Below, in pieces: positions 6,678-13,575 of a stretch of DNA of 14,589 bases. This stretch comes from Dehalococcoidales bacterium (lineage in GTDB: Bacteria; Chloroflexota; Dehalococcoidia; Dehalococcoidales; RBG-16-60-22), in contig JAUVXN010000023.1 in NCBI GenBank assembly GCA_030603605.1, positions 1 through 14,589 of the forward strand, read 5' to 3'. How positions within the stretch are numbered: the first letter of the stretch is position 1; every line of letters begins with the position of its first letter. A model generated the notes under the pieces. That model had not been told where the DNA came from. It did no database searches and saw nothing but the letters and a program-made list of their open reading frames with translations. A program made the translations under genes and the position numbers.

Positions 6678-6720
6678 TCCCTCTCCCCTTATGAAGGGGA
6701 GAGGGATAACGGGTGAGGGG
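6678..6720 (+). repeat. Hairpin repeat of the dispersed GGGGAGAGGG family
   Basis: A 13-bp perfect stem (6678-6690 pairing with 6694-6706; CCCTCTCCCCTT against AAGGGGAGAGGG) with a 3-nt ATG loop is followed by GGGTGAGGGG. The GGGGAGAGGG and GGGTGAGG blocks also occur in the copies at 4299-4340 and 6065-6105, so it appears to belong to the same family without the central TCGAAGA palindrome. It ends just before the der ribosome-binding site. Confidence 0.7.
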
Positions 6721-6732
6721 TTGGAGGTCGAA

Positions 6733-8046
6733 GTGAGCAAGCCGATAGTGGCTATTGTTGGTCGGCAGAATGTAGGTAAATCCACTCTTCTCAATCGGTT
6801 GACGGGTAAGCCGCTGGCTATTGTTGAGAACTTACCGGGAACAACTCGCGACCGTATATTTGCCGATGTCTCCTGGCAGGGGGTTGAATTTATCATGGTT
6901 GATACCGGTGGTCTGGAGTTGGGGCTAAATTCCACAATTGCTAAAGGGGTTAAAGAGCAGGTGGAGGTGGCTGTCACCGAGGCTGATGTTATTGTTTTCT
7001 TGGTGGATGTCACAAGCGGAAAGACAACCTCGGACCTGGAGGTGGTTGATATACTTCGTCAGGTGAGCAACCCCATACTATTAGTGGCTAATAAAGCAGA
7101 TAACGCCAGACTTGAAACTGAGGCAATAGAATTCTATGAGTTAGGACTGGGTGAACCATTGGCGGTTAGTGCCTACCACGGCCGGGGCACTGCTGAACTA
7201 CTGGATAAAATTGTCTCTCTGTTACCAGCCCCTTCACCGGTTGAGGCTGAATCAGAGGTTGTGAAGGTAGCCATTGTCGGTAGACCTAATGTGGGTAAGT
7301 CAATGCTGCTAAACGCTCTGGTGGGTGAGAAGAGAGCTATCGTTGATGATATTCCCGGGACTACCCGTGATGCCGTAGATACTTTGGTTGACTTTGATGG
7401 GCAGAGTGTGCTACTTATTGATACTGCTGGTATCCGGCGGCGGGGACGGGTAGGGATGGGGGTAGAACGCTATAGCGTTATCCGTGCCCTGAGGGCTATT
7501 GACCGGGCGGATATAGTCTTGCTTGTTCTTGACGCCGGGGAGATGGTAACGGCTCAGGATATGCATGTTGCCGGCTATATTCAGCAAGCAACCAGGGGAA
7601 TTGTGTTGGTAGTCAACAAGTGGGACCTGGTTACGGATAAGAACATCACCGAATGGAATAGGTACGTCAGGAGTCAACTCAAGTTTATGGCTTACGCATC
7701 GGTGCTATATATCTCAGCCAAATTTGGGCAGGGTGTGGATAAGATTATCCCCCAGGTCTGCCAGGTATATCGGGAGAGGCTCAAGAGGTTATCCACTGCT
7801 GAAGTAAATGAGGTAATTCAAAAGGCGGTAGCCGCTCACAATCTACCCCGAAGCGGTAGCAAACAGCTAAAGGTTCTATATGTTACTCAGACAGAAGTAA
7901 ATCCACCGACCTTTGTCTTTTTTGTCAACGATGCTAAACTAATACATTTCTCCTATCGCCGCTACCTGGAGAATAAGCTGCGTCAGTCATTCGGCTTCGC
8001 TGGTACACCATTTCGTTTGGTCTTTAAAACTAGGGGGCAGCCGTGA
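6733..8046 (+). CDS. der: Ribosome-assembly GTPase Der (EngA)
   Basis: Der is a double GTPase needed for 50S subunit maturation. At 437 residues it has the normal length. The first G domain has GRQNVGKS (10-17, Gln replacing the usual Pro), TTRD, DTGG (57-60) and NKAD (120-123). The second has GRPNVGKS (183-190), TTRDA, DTAG (230-233) and NKWD (295-298). The C-terminal KH-like domain ends FAGTPFRLVFK. I place the start at GTG 6733 because GGAGGT lies 4 nt upstream and SKPIVAIVG is where family members begin. An in-frame ATG at 6691 lies in the loop of a repeat hairpin and would add 14 repeat-encoded residues. The stop overlaps the plsY start by 4 nt (GTGA), indicating coupling. Confidence 0.95.
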   Translation: MSKPIVAIVGRQNVGKSTLLNRLTGKPLAIVENLPGTTRDRIFADVSWQGVEFIMVDTGGLELGLNSTIAKGVKEQVEVAVTEADVIVFLVDVTSGKTTSDLEVVDILRQVSNPILLVANKADNARLETEAIEFYELGLGEPLAVSAYHGRGTAELLDKIVSLLPAPSPVEAESEVVKVAIVGRPNVGKSMLLNALVGEKRAIVDDIPGTTRDAVDTLVDFDGQSVLLIDTAGIRRRGRVGMGVERYSVIRALRAIDRADIVLLVLDAGEMVTAQDMHVAGYIQQATRGIVLVVNKWDLVTDKNITEWNRYVRSQLKFMAYASVLYISAKFGQGVDKIIPQVCQVYRERLKRLSTAEVNEVIQKAVAAHNLPRSGSKQLKVLYVTQTEVNPPTFVFFVNDAKLIHFSYRRYLENKLRQSFGFAGTPFRLVFKTRGQP

Positions 8047-8699
8047 TAATTGCCAAGTTTGTTGGTGTGGCGCTAATGGGCTACCTTTTGGGCTCTATCC
8101 CCTTTGGTGTAATAATAGGTAAGCGAAGCGCCAAGGTAGATGTCAGGCAGTATGGCAGTGGCAGGATGGGGGCAACTAACGTGTTGCGGGTAGCCGGCAA
8201 GAAAGCCGCAGCTCTGGTAACCATTCTTGACTTGTCGAAGGGAATACTGGCGGTAGTATTTGCCGGGTTAATATTTAGTGGGGACTATCTAATGGTAAGT
8301 GCCCAGGTCGTAGCTGCTCTAGCCGCTGTAGCTGGACATAATTGGCCGGTTTTCCTTAAATTTAAAGGGGGGAGAGGTGTTGCCACCTTTTTCGGCGGGC
8401 TATTTTTCTTGTGCCCATGGGCAGCATTGTTTGGTGGTGTGGTTTTAATCATCGGGGTTGGCTTAACCAGGTACGTAGCACTGGGCTCTATTGCTGGGGT
8501 ACTAGGCACCTGTGCCATATTGGTGCCTCTTACCATTATCAAAGGATTCCCCATTGAATATCTGGTTTACACCCTGATAGGTGCGACATTCATTATTGTT
8601 ATGCACCGGGATAATATTGCTAGGCTATTATCGGGCACAGAGCGTAAGTTTGGTGAGAAGGTTAAGCTGAGGGATTCGCCTCCGTCGGCTGATTCATAA
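8043..8699 (+). CDS. plsY: Acyl-phosphate:glycerol-3-phosphate acyltransferase
   Basis: PlsY is an integral membrane enzyme that moves an acyl group from acyl-phosphate to glycerol-3-phosphate, the first step of phospholipid synthesis. At 218 residues with about seven hydrophobic segments it fits the family. Motifs: GSIPFG (17-22), the active-site loop as YGSGRMGATNVLR (37-49), HNWPVFLKFKGGRGVAT, and HRDNIARLLSGTERKFG near the end. Motif 1 normally reads GSGNxGxTN; the conserved Asn is Arg41 here. The start is GTG at 8043, overlapping the der stop. The next gene, gpsA, makes its glycerol-3-phosphate substrate, so the pair forms a functional unit. A partner PlsX is not in the window. Confidence 0.93.
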   Translation: MIIAKFVGVALMGYLLGSIPFGVIIGKRSAKVDVRQYGSGRMGATNVLRVAGKKAAALVTILDLSKGILAVVFAGLIFSGDYLMVSAQVVAALAAVAGHNWPVFLKFKGGRGVATFFGGLFFLCPWAALFGGVVLIIGVGLTRYVALGSIAGVLGTCAILVPLTIIKGFPIEYLVYTLIGATFIIVMHRDNIARLLSGTERKFGEKVKLRDSPPSADS

Positions 8700-8733
8700 A
8701 CCAAAATTTTCAGAAGCCCCGTAGGGAGAAGAT

Positions 8734-9795
8734 ATGCTCAAGATTGCCATCATTGGCACCACCAGCTGGGGGACAACTCTAGGTATAGTCATAGCCCAGA
8801 AAGGGATAGAGGTCAGGCTGTGGGCACGGACGAAGCAAGAAGCTACCGAATTGAAAAGTAACGGGCCTGATTCCAATTTCTTTTCTGGTATTACTTTTCC
8901 TCCCCAGCTACTCATTACCAACCAGTTAAGTGAAGCCTTAGCCGATGTAAAGGCAGTAATCATGGCAGTGCCCTCACAGGCGATGCGGCAGAATATAAAG
9001 CTGATTGCGAGCTACCTTACTAAGTCAATGATGGTGGTGAGTGCTGCTAAGGGTTTGGAGATTGGTAGCGGTAAACGCATGTCGCAGGTAATCGCTGAGG
9101 AGATAAACCCTCGTTTTCACTCTAACATTTGTGTGCTTTCTGGCCCTAATCTCGCTCGGGAGGTTCTACACGGCCTGCCAGCGGCTACAGTAGTAGCTGC
9201 CGAGACTAACGCTGTAGCCAGAAAGGTCCAGAGACTGGTAACCACCCCCAAACTTTGTGTGTTTACCAATACTGATATTGTCGGGGTAGAACTGGGGGGA
9301 GCATTAAAGAATATCATTGCTCTGGGTGCGGGCATAGCTGATGGGCTGGGCTACGGCGACAATGCCAAGGCAGCTTTTATGACACGAGGTCTGACTGAGA
9401 TAACTGCTCTTGGAGTTGCTTTAGGGGCAAATCCTCTTACTTTTTCCGGCTTGGCTGGCTTGGGTGATTTAGTAGCTACCTGTTCCAGTTCATTAAGCCG
9501 TAATCACTACGTAGGTGTAGAGTTAACCAAAGGGCGCTCATTAACGGAGATACTCAACTCAATGACTAACGTAGCCGAGGGAGTGAGCACTGCCCTCGTC
9601 GCCTGGAATCTAGCCCGGAAACTTGGGCTGGAAATGCCTATTACCGAGAAGGTTTACCAGATACTGTATGAGAATGCTGACCCTCGCCAGGCGGCGGTGG
9701 AGATGATGGGGGGTAACGCTAGACATGAGTTAGTCGGACGTAGGTGGAAGTTGTTCTCTTTCTTTAGACGGCGTAGGCACTCTTCGACTGACTAA
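8734..9795 (+). CDS. gpsA: Glycerol-3-phosphate dehydrogenase [NAD(P)+]
   Basis: GpsA reduces dihydroxyacetone phosphate to sn-glycerol-3-phosphate for membrane lipids. The 353 residues carry an N-terminal Rossmann fold (IAIIGTTSWGTTLG), Lys106 in SAAKGLE, SGPNLAREV (136-144), catalytic Lys192 in GVELGGALKN, the substrate pocket GYGDNAKAAFMTRGL, and GLAGLGDLVATC followed by SRNHYVG. In the dinucleotide loop the usual GAGSWG is GTTSWG. A basic C-terminal tail (about 334-353, RRWKLFSFFRRRRHSSTD) goes beyond the usual end. AGGGAGAAG lies just upstream of the ATG. The gene follows plsY by 34 nt and is convergent with dnaJ, with only 38 nt between and no clear terminator. Confidence 0.95.
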   Translation: MLKIAIIGTTSWGTTLGIVIAQKGIEVRLWARTKQEATELKSNGPDSNFFSGITFPPQLLITNQLSEALADVKAVIMAVPSQAMRQNIKLIASYLTKSMMVVSAAKGLEIGSGKRMSQVIAEEINPRFHSNICVLSGPNLAREVLHGLPAATVVAAETNAVARKVQRLVTTPKLCVFTNTDIVGVELGGALKNIIALGAGIADGLGYGDNAKAAFMTRGLTEITALGVALGANPLTFSGLAGLGDLVATCSSSLSRNHYVGVELTKGRSLTEILNSMTNVAEGVSTALVAWNLARKLGLEMPITEKVYQILYENADPRQAAVEMMGGNARHELVGRRWKLFSFFRRRRHSSTD

Positions 9796-9833
9796 CTATC
9801 CCTTTCATTTCTCTGGCGGTAGTATCTTTAGCC

Positions 9834-10922
9834 TCAAGAATCAGGATTTTTCGTTACCCCTTTAGCTGGGTCCAGGGTATTGGCCAACTCCTGGAATAAC
9901 TGGCGCTGTTGTTTGGTTAGTGAATCGGGGGTGACCACAAATAATCTAACTAGCTGGTCGCCACGACCACCTCTACGGAGGTGGGGAATACCCTTATCTT
10001 TAAGCCGAAAGACTTTGCCTGTCTGGCTGCCGGACGGGATATTGAGCCTGGTTTTACCATGGAGGGTAGGCACTTCTACTTCGGCACCGAGAGCAGCTTG
10101 AGCAAAGTTGATTGGTAGCTCGTAGAGGATGTTGTCACCATCTCGGTCAAAAAGCTCATGTTTTGCTACTGATAGGGTAACATAGAGATAACCTGAGGAA
10201 CCGCCTCTCACTCCAGCTTCACCCTCACCACTGAGGCGTATTTGAGAGCCATTTTCAACTCCAGGTGGTATCCCGACCGGGATGTGGCGCTGATGCCTCT
10301 CCCTACCTGCACCTCGGCACTGTGGACAAGGCTCAGCAATAACCTTACCCTCACCCTGGCACTGGTTGCAGATAGTGGTATTGATGAAGCGACCAAATAG
10401 GCTTCGCTGGACTCTACGTACCTGCCCGGTACCATTACAGTTGGGGCATTGGCTGGGTTGGCTACCCGGTTTAGCACCAATACCGTGGCATAGGGAACAT
10501 ATTTCGGTACGCTTTATATTTATTTCTTTTTCGCAGCCGAAGGCAGCCTCTTCAAGGGTGATGGTAATCTCACAGTGCAGGTCGGCGCCACGCTGAGGTG
10601 CATGACGGCTGGCGTGAGTCATGCCACCAAAGAAGGCGTCGAAAATATCACCAAAGCCACCAAAGTCAAATCCCTCAAAGCCTCGCGCAAAGAACCCCTC
10701 GGTACCCGCATGTCCATAGTGGTCATAGGCAGCGCGTTTGTTGGCATCAGAGAGCACTTCGTAGGCTTCGTTTACTTCCTTAAACTTTCCCTCAGCCCCA
10801 TCGTCACGGTTGCGGTCAGGGTGGTATTTAAAGGCCAGCTTGCGAAAAGCCTTCTTTATTTCTTCATCGGTGGCGGTTCTGGACACCCCCAGAACCTCAT
10901 AGTAATCACGCTTTATTGCCAT
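9834..10922 (-). CDS. dnaJ: Chaperone DnaJ (Hsp40)
   Basis: This is the co-chaperone that delivers unfolded proteins to DnaK and stimulates its ATPase. From ATG 10922 it has 362 residues. The J domain has [10 protein letters not shown] and HPD (34-36). A Gly/Phe-rich linker (about 73-100) follows. Four CxxCxGxG zinc-binding repeats lie at 142-149, 159-166, 185-192 and 199-206. The C-terminal substrate domains include [13 protein letters not shown] and [21 protein letters not shown]. All hallmark residues are present, so it is a full type I DnaJ. An in-frame ATG at 10970 would add 16 residues; it has AGGA 5 nt upstream while 10922 has no clear ribosome-binding site, so the longer start is possible, though homologues begin near KRDYYEVLG. 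No dnaK or grpE neighbour is visible. Confidence 0.95.
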   Translation of the reverse strand: MAIKRDYYEVLGVSRTATDEEIKKAFRKLAFKYHPDRNRDDGAEGKFKEVNEAYEVLSDANKRAAYDHYGHAGTEGFFARGFEGFDFGGFGDIFDAFFGGMTHASRHAPQRGADLHCEITITLEEAAFGCEKEINIKRTEICSLCHGIGAKPGSQPSQCPNCNGTGQVRRVQRSLFGRFINTTICNQCQGEGKVIAEPCPQCRGAGRERHQRHIPVGIPPGVENGSQIRLSGEGEAGVRGGSSGYLYVTLSVAKHELFDRDGDNILYELPINFAQAALGAEVEVPTLHGKTRLNIPSGSQTGKVFRLKDKGIPHLRRGGRGDQLVRLFVVTPDSLTKQQRQLFQELANTLDPAKGVTKNPDS

Positions 10923-10992
10923 ATTATTTACTTTTTCTCTTGGAATACATTCTTGAAAACGGAAAGCCATGAAATCCTACGTTGAGGATAGC

Positions 10993-11026
10993 TAGTGCAA
11001 GAAGCATTCCAGAAGGTATTGCACTA
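10993..11026 (-). promoter_or_regulatory. Inverted repeat at the predicted dnaJ transcription start
   Basis: TAGTGCAA (10993-11000) and TTGCACTA (11019-11026) are perfect 8-bp inverted arms with an 18-nt spacer. The outer arm coincides with the transcription start predicted from the dnaJ promoter, so it could be a repressor site or a 5'-leader hairpin. It is not the CIRCE consensus (TTAGCACTC-N9-GAGTGCTAA), differing in arm sequence and spacer. Confidence 0.5.
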
Positions 11027-11032
11027 ATTTAT

Positions 11033-11061
11033 ATGGTACTAACCAAGCTGATAATTGTCAA
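11033..11061 (-). promoter_or_regulatory. Candidate dnaJ promoter
   Basis: On the minus strand a perfect TTGACA (11056-11061) is followed after 17 nt by TACCAT (11033-11038), four of six matches to TATAAT. Predicted start is near 11026, giving a leader of about 56 nt to ATG 10970 or about 104 nt to ATG 10922. It looks like a housekeeping sigma-factor promoter. Confidence 0.5.
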
Positions 11062-11136
11062 GGAGAACGTGGTTTCGGTTCTGCTGGTAAGGGAAAGAAA
11101 CTAAGAAAATGTAATCAAAAATACGACAAAATGCTG

Positions 11137-11166
11137 TTGACTATAGTAGAACATATGTGCTACTCT
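11137..11166 (+). promoter_or_regulatory. Promoter of the phage-derived cassette
   Basis: TTGACT (11137-11142) and TACTCT (11161-11166) are 18 nt apart, with TG at 11158-11159 giving an extended -10 (TGCTACTCT). Transcription would begin near 11173, about 20 nt before the ATG at 11193. It is divergent from the dnaJ promoter in the same 270-bp gap, which otherwise holds no gene I can support. Confidence 0.5.
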
Positions 11167-11192
11167 TTCATTGTATTTTTAAGAGGCGGGCC

Positions 11193-11540
11193 ATGGTGCC
11201 AGAGTTTAGTGATACGAATTGGGAAGCAGAAACTTTTGATGAGGAGAACATCTCTGAGAGCGAGCCGGATTTACCGCCGGAGTATTGTCACTACCGAGAT
11301 GAGGGCTGTGATCTGGCTGATTCCTGTCTTGATTGTCCGTTTCCGCAGTGTATTTATGAGCAGCCCCGGGGCAGGCAGAGCTGGTTGAAGAAGCAACGAG
11401 ACAGAGAGATGGTCAGGCTGTTCAATAATGAGGGCAAGGAAGTGAAAGAACTGGCATTGTTGTTCGGTGTTAGCCAGAGAACGGTGCAAAGAGCATTAGG
11501 AAATACTTCGAATAAAGGAGACTTACTTAGGAATGAATGA
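11193..11540 (+). CDS. Cys-cluster plus helix-turn-helix protein heading the phage cassette
   Basis: This 115-residue protein has an acidic N-terminus, then five cysteines in a tight cluster, C32-x6-C39-x5-C45-x2-C48-x4-C53 (GCDLADSCLDCPFPQC), and a C-terminal helix-turn-helix at about 83-103 (VKELALLFGVSQRTVQRAL). The cysteines could hold zinc or an iron-sulphur cluster; which cannot be told here. It sits where a small terminase subunit would be expected, just before the portal, so it may be a DNA-recognition packaging protein or a regulator of the cassette. The start is taken at ATG 11193, behind a weak AGAGG and downstream of the predicted promoter; an in-frame start at 11157 would precede the transcription start. 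Its end overlaps the portal start by 8 nt. Confidence 0.75.
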   Translation: MVPEFSDTNWEAETFDEENISESEPDLPPEYCHYRDEGCDLADSCLDCPFPQCIYEQPRGRQSWLKKQRDREMVRLFNNEGKEVKELALLFGVSQRTVQRALGNTSNKGDLLRNE

Positions 11541-12918
11541 AACTATCCCTATGCAGTTGGCTCGTCTGGACATGGATAGAGTTAAGGGCTATAAAGAGCT
11601 TCTTGATTTCTACTACGGTCGGCAGTGGGAAGGCAGGGAAAGGCACGGGGAAAGGCGCTTGATTTTTAACTACGCCAGAGTCTTTATAGACAAGATTACC
11701 TCATATCTAATGTCTGGCATTAACTTTGCGGTTGATGCTGTTGAAGACTCAGATGAGGCTGGGACCAGAGCCCAGAAAGCAGAGGCGGCCTTATACTGGG
11801 TTTATGAGGATAATAACTTGGAGCAGCTAGACCTTGAGACTGAGATTGATTGCGCCATACTGGGTGATGCTTGCTATAAAGTTATCTGGGATACCACCGA
11901 GAAGAAAGTCAGGGTAACCGCTCCCGATGTCCAGGGTATCTATGCTTGGTGGCTGGGGGATGATACCTCTCGAATGTGGAGGGTAGCTTCCAAATATAGT
12001 CTATCTGCCGAGGAAACTGAGCTTCTCTATCAGGCGAAGCCTAAGGGCAAGACAGCAACCATTGTTGAGCTGTGGACAGCTCGGGACTTTGAGCTCTATC
12101 TGGATAATGCCCTGGTGGAGAAGAAGCCTAATCCCTATGGCTTTATCCCCTTTATCATCTATTCCAACCTGCGTGAGCCCAAGAAGTTCTGGGGAATATC
12201 TGATTTACCCCAGATTATGGAGTCGCAAAGAGAATTAAATCGAGCTATGAGCCAGCTATCCCGCATATTGGAATTATCCGGTAATCCCATTGCCGTACTT
12301 GAGAATGTGGAGGAATCCGAGAATATAGCCATCAGGCCGGGGGCAGTGTGGAATATACCCGAGGACGCCAGAGCCTATCTGCTTGACCTGTTACAGGGCG
12401 GTGGTATAAGCCTCCATATCAACTATATTGATTTGCTGTACAGGACCCTGCACGATATCTCAGAATCGCCTCGGTCTGCCTTTGGCGGAACCGAAAGGGA
12501 TATATCTGGGGTAGCCCTGGAACTTGAGCTTAACCCGTTACTACAGAAAGTCAGAAGAAAGAGAATTATCAGGTCAGTCGTCTATAAGCGTAGAAATGAA
12601 ATGATTCTTAAACTCCTGGAGAAGTACCGGGGTGAGGACTTTGGGGATAACCACTTGCGGGTAGTCTGGGGGCCGGTGCTGCCTCAGGACGTGGCCAGGC
12701 AGGTAAATAATGAGCAGACTTTAGTCCAGACCGGTATCCACTCCCGGAGAACAGCGATGGATGAGATTGGCATCAGGGACCCCGAGTGCGAGTTCAAAAG
12801 ATGGCTTGAAGAGAGGGAAACTATCCTCAGAATGAATAAAGAGCTTAACGCTAAGTCCACCAGGAGCGGAGCGAGAGAGAGGGCTTTATTGTCTCAGGCG
12901 GAAGGCGTTGAGGAATAA
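11533..12918 (+). CDS. Phage portal protein, SPP1 gp6-like
   Basis: The portal forms the dodecameric ring at one capsid vertex through which DNA is packaged. The 461 residues fit the SPP1 gp6 family (about 500). Supporting segments: GYKELLDFYYGRQW near the start, NYARVFIDKITSYLMSG (about 45-62), GDACYKVIWD, the YGFIPFIIYSN strand, IMESQRELNRAMSQLSRILE, the ISGVALELELNPLLQKVRRK stem region, and a C-terminal charged helix. No frameshift is seen, so the gene looks intact. ATG at 11533 lies inside the end of the preceding gene, with AAAGGAG about 11 nt and AGGA immediately upstream. No terminase large-subunit gene precedes it. The next gene is the scaffold-like protein, giving the usual portal-scaffold-capsid order. 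Confidence 0.85.
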   Translation: MNETIPMQLARLDMDRVKGYKELLDFYYGRQWEGRERHGERRLIFNYARVFIDKITSYLMSGINFAVDAVEDSDEAGTRAQKAEAALYWVYEDNNLEQLDLETEIDCAILGDACYKVIWDTTEKKVRVTAPDVQGIYAWWLGDDTSRMWRVASKYSLSAEETELLYQAKPKGKTATIVELWTARDFELYLDNALVEKKPNPYGFIPFIIYSNLREPKKFWGISDLPQIMESQRELNRAMSQLSRILELSGNPIAVLENVEESENIAIRPGAVWNIPEDARAYLLDLLQGGGISLHINYIDLLYRTLHDISESPRSAFGGTERDISGVALELELNPLLQKVRRKRIIRSVVYKRRNEMILKLLEKYRGEDFGDNHLRVVWGPVLPQDVARQVNNEQTLVQTGIHSRRTAMDEIGIRDPECEFKRWLEERETILRMNKELNAKSTRSGARERALLSQAEGVEE

Positions 12919-12936
12919 TCAGCGGGAGGAATTAAT

Positions 12937-13425
12937 GTGGCTGATAAAGAACAGGAACTGATAGACGAGCTTGAAACTGCCAGAGACGAACTGGAAAGAC
13001 TGAAGCAGGAGAAGGAAGCCCTTACCAGGGAGCTTGAGTCTGGAAATGCTACCATTACCGAGCTTGAGCAGGGGGTGGCTAGCAAAGATAGTGAGATTGT
13101 CATCCTGAAGCAGGCAGTGGCTGAGTCAGACAGGAAACTGGCTGAACTCAATGAGTCCTTAGCTCAGGCGGTGGCTGGTTATCGGGCTATGGTAGCGGAG
13201 GCAAATCCGGAAGTGCTGGATGAACTGCTCACCGGGGACACTATTGATACCATAAATGAATCCCTGGAAAATGCCCGAACCCTTATCGATAGGGTCAAAC
13301 AGGGAATTGAGGCGGAAGTCTCCAAAACAAAAATACCTGTTGGTGCTCCCCAGAGGACGCCGCTTGATCTGTCAGTTCTATCTCCACGGGAGAAAATTCA
13401 ATATGCAATAGGAGGTAAAAGATAA
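12937..13425 (+). CDS. Probable phage capsid scaffolding protein
   Basis: This 162-residue protein is dominated by a Glu/Lys/Leu-rich coiled coil (about 1-85, with LIDELETARDELERLKQEKE and a second run of similar heptads), followed by a helical segment and a basic C-terminus (LSPREKIQYAIGGKR). Scaffolding proteins between portal and capsid genes have this build, with a basic C-terminal helix contacting the capsid protein. There is no sequence motif as such; the call rests on position and coiled-coil character. The start is GTG at 12937 behind GGGAGGA. The stop abuts the capsid ATG (TAAATG), and its last codons contain the capsid gene's GGAGGT ribosome-binding site. Confidence 0.7.
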   Translation: MADKEQELIDELETARDELERLKQEKEALTRELESGNATITELEQGVASKDSEIVILKQAVAESDRKLAELNESLAQAVAGYRAMVAEANPEVLDELLTGDTIDTINESLENARTLIDRVKQGIEAEVSKTKIPVGAPQRTPLDLSVLSPREKIQYAIGGKR

Positions 13426-13575
13426 ATGGCGTTAACATTGGCTGAAGCAGCTAAGCTTTCAAATGATATTCTACTTCAAGGGGTGGTGGAGACCATCGTT
13501 AAGGACTCGCCCATCTTGCAGAAACTCCCTTTCGTCGAGATTGTGGGTAATGGTCTGACCTATAACCAGCAATAA
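13426..13575 (+). pseudogene. Major capsid protein, 5' fragment interrupted by an insertion
   Basis: An ORF with a strong ribosome-binding site (GGAGGT, 9 nt upstream) begins MALTLAEAAKLSNDILLQGV and continues through LPFVEIVGNGLTYN, then meets TAA after 49 residues. The N-terminal segment resembles the opening of HK97-fold major capsid proteins of Gp6-portal phages, and the position after scaffold fits. Capsid proteins are usually several times this length, so the gene is cut. The break coincides with the 3' end of a serine recombinase gene on the other strand, so an insertion is the likely cause. The remaining codons should lie beyond the inserted element, outside the window. Confidence 0.75.

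Noticed and set aside
6691..6732. ATG start giving a 451-residue Der
   Set aside because: The ATG is the loop of a repeat hairpin, and the added residues are repeat-encoded; GTG 6733 has the proper ribosome-binding site.
10575..10985. 136-residue plus-strand ORF antisense to dnaJ
   Set aside because: It lies opposite well-supported DnaJ J-domain and Gly/Phe-rich coding sequence and has no family features of its own.
10993..11026. CIRCE operator for HrcA
   Set aside because: The arms and 18-nt spacer do not match TTAGCACTC-N9-GAGTGCTAA; kept only as an uncharacterised inverted repeat.
11069..11104. 11-residue leader peptide (GTG start, AAGGAG 3 nt upstream)
   Set aside because: The spacing is too short, there is no attenuator structure after it, and it lies upstream of the cassette promoter; chance is the simplest explanation.
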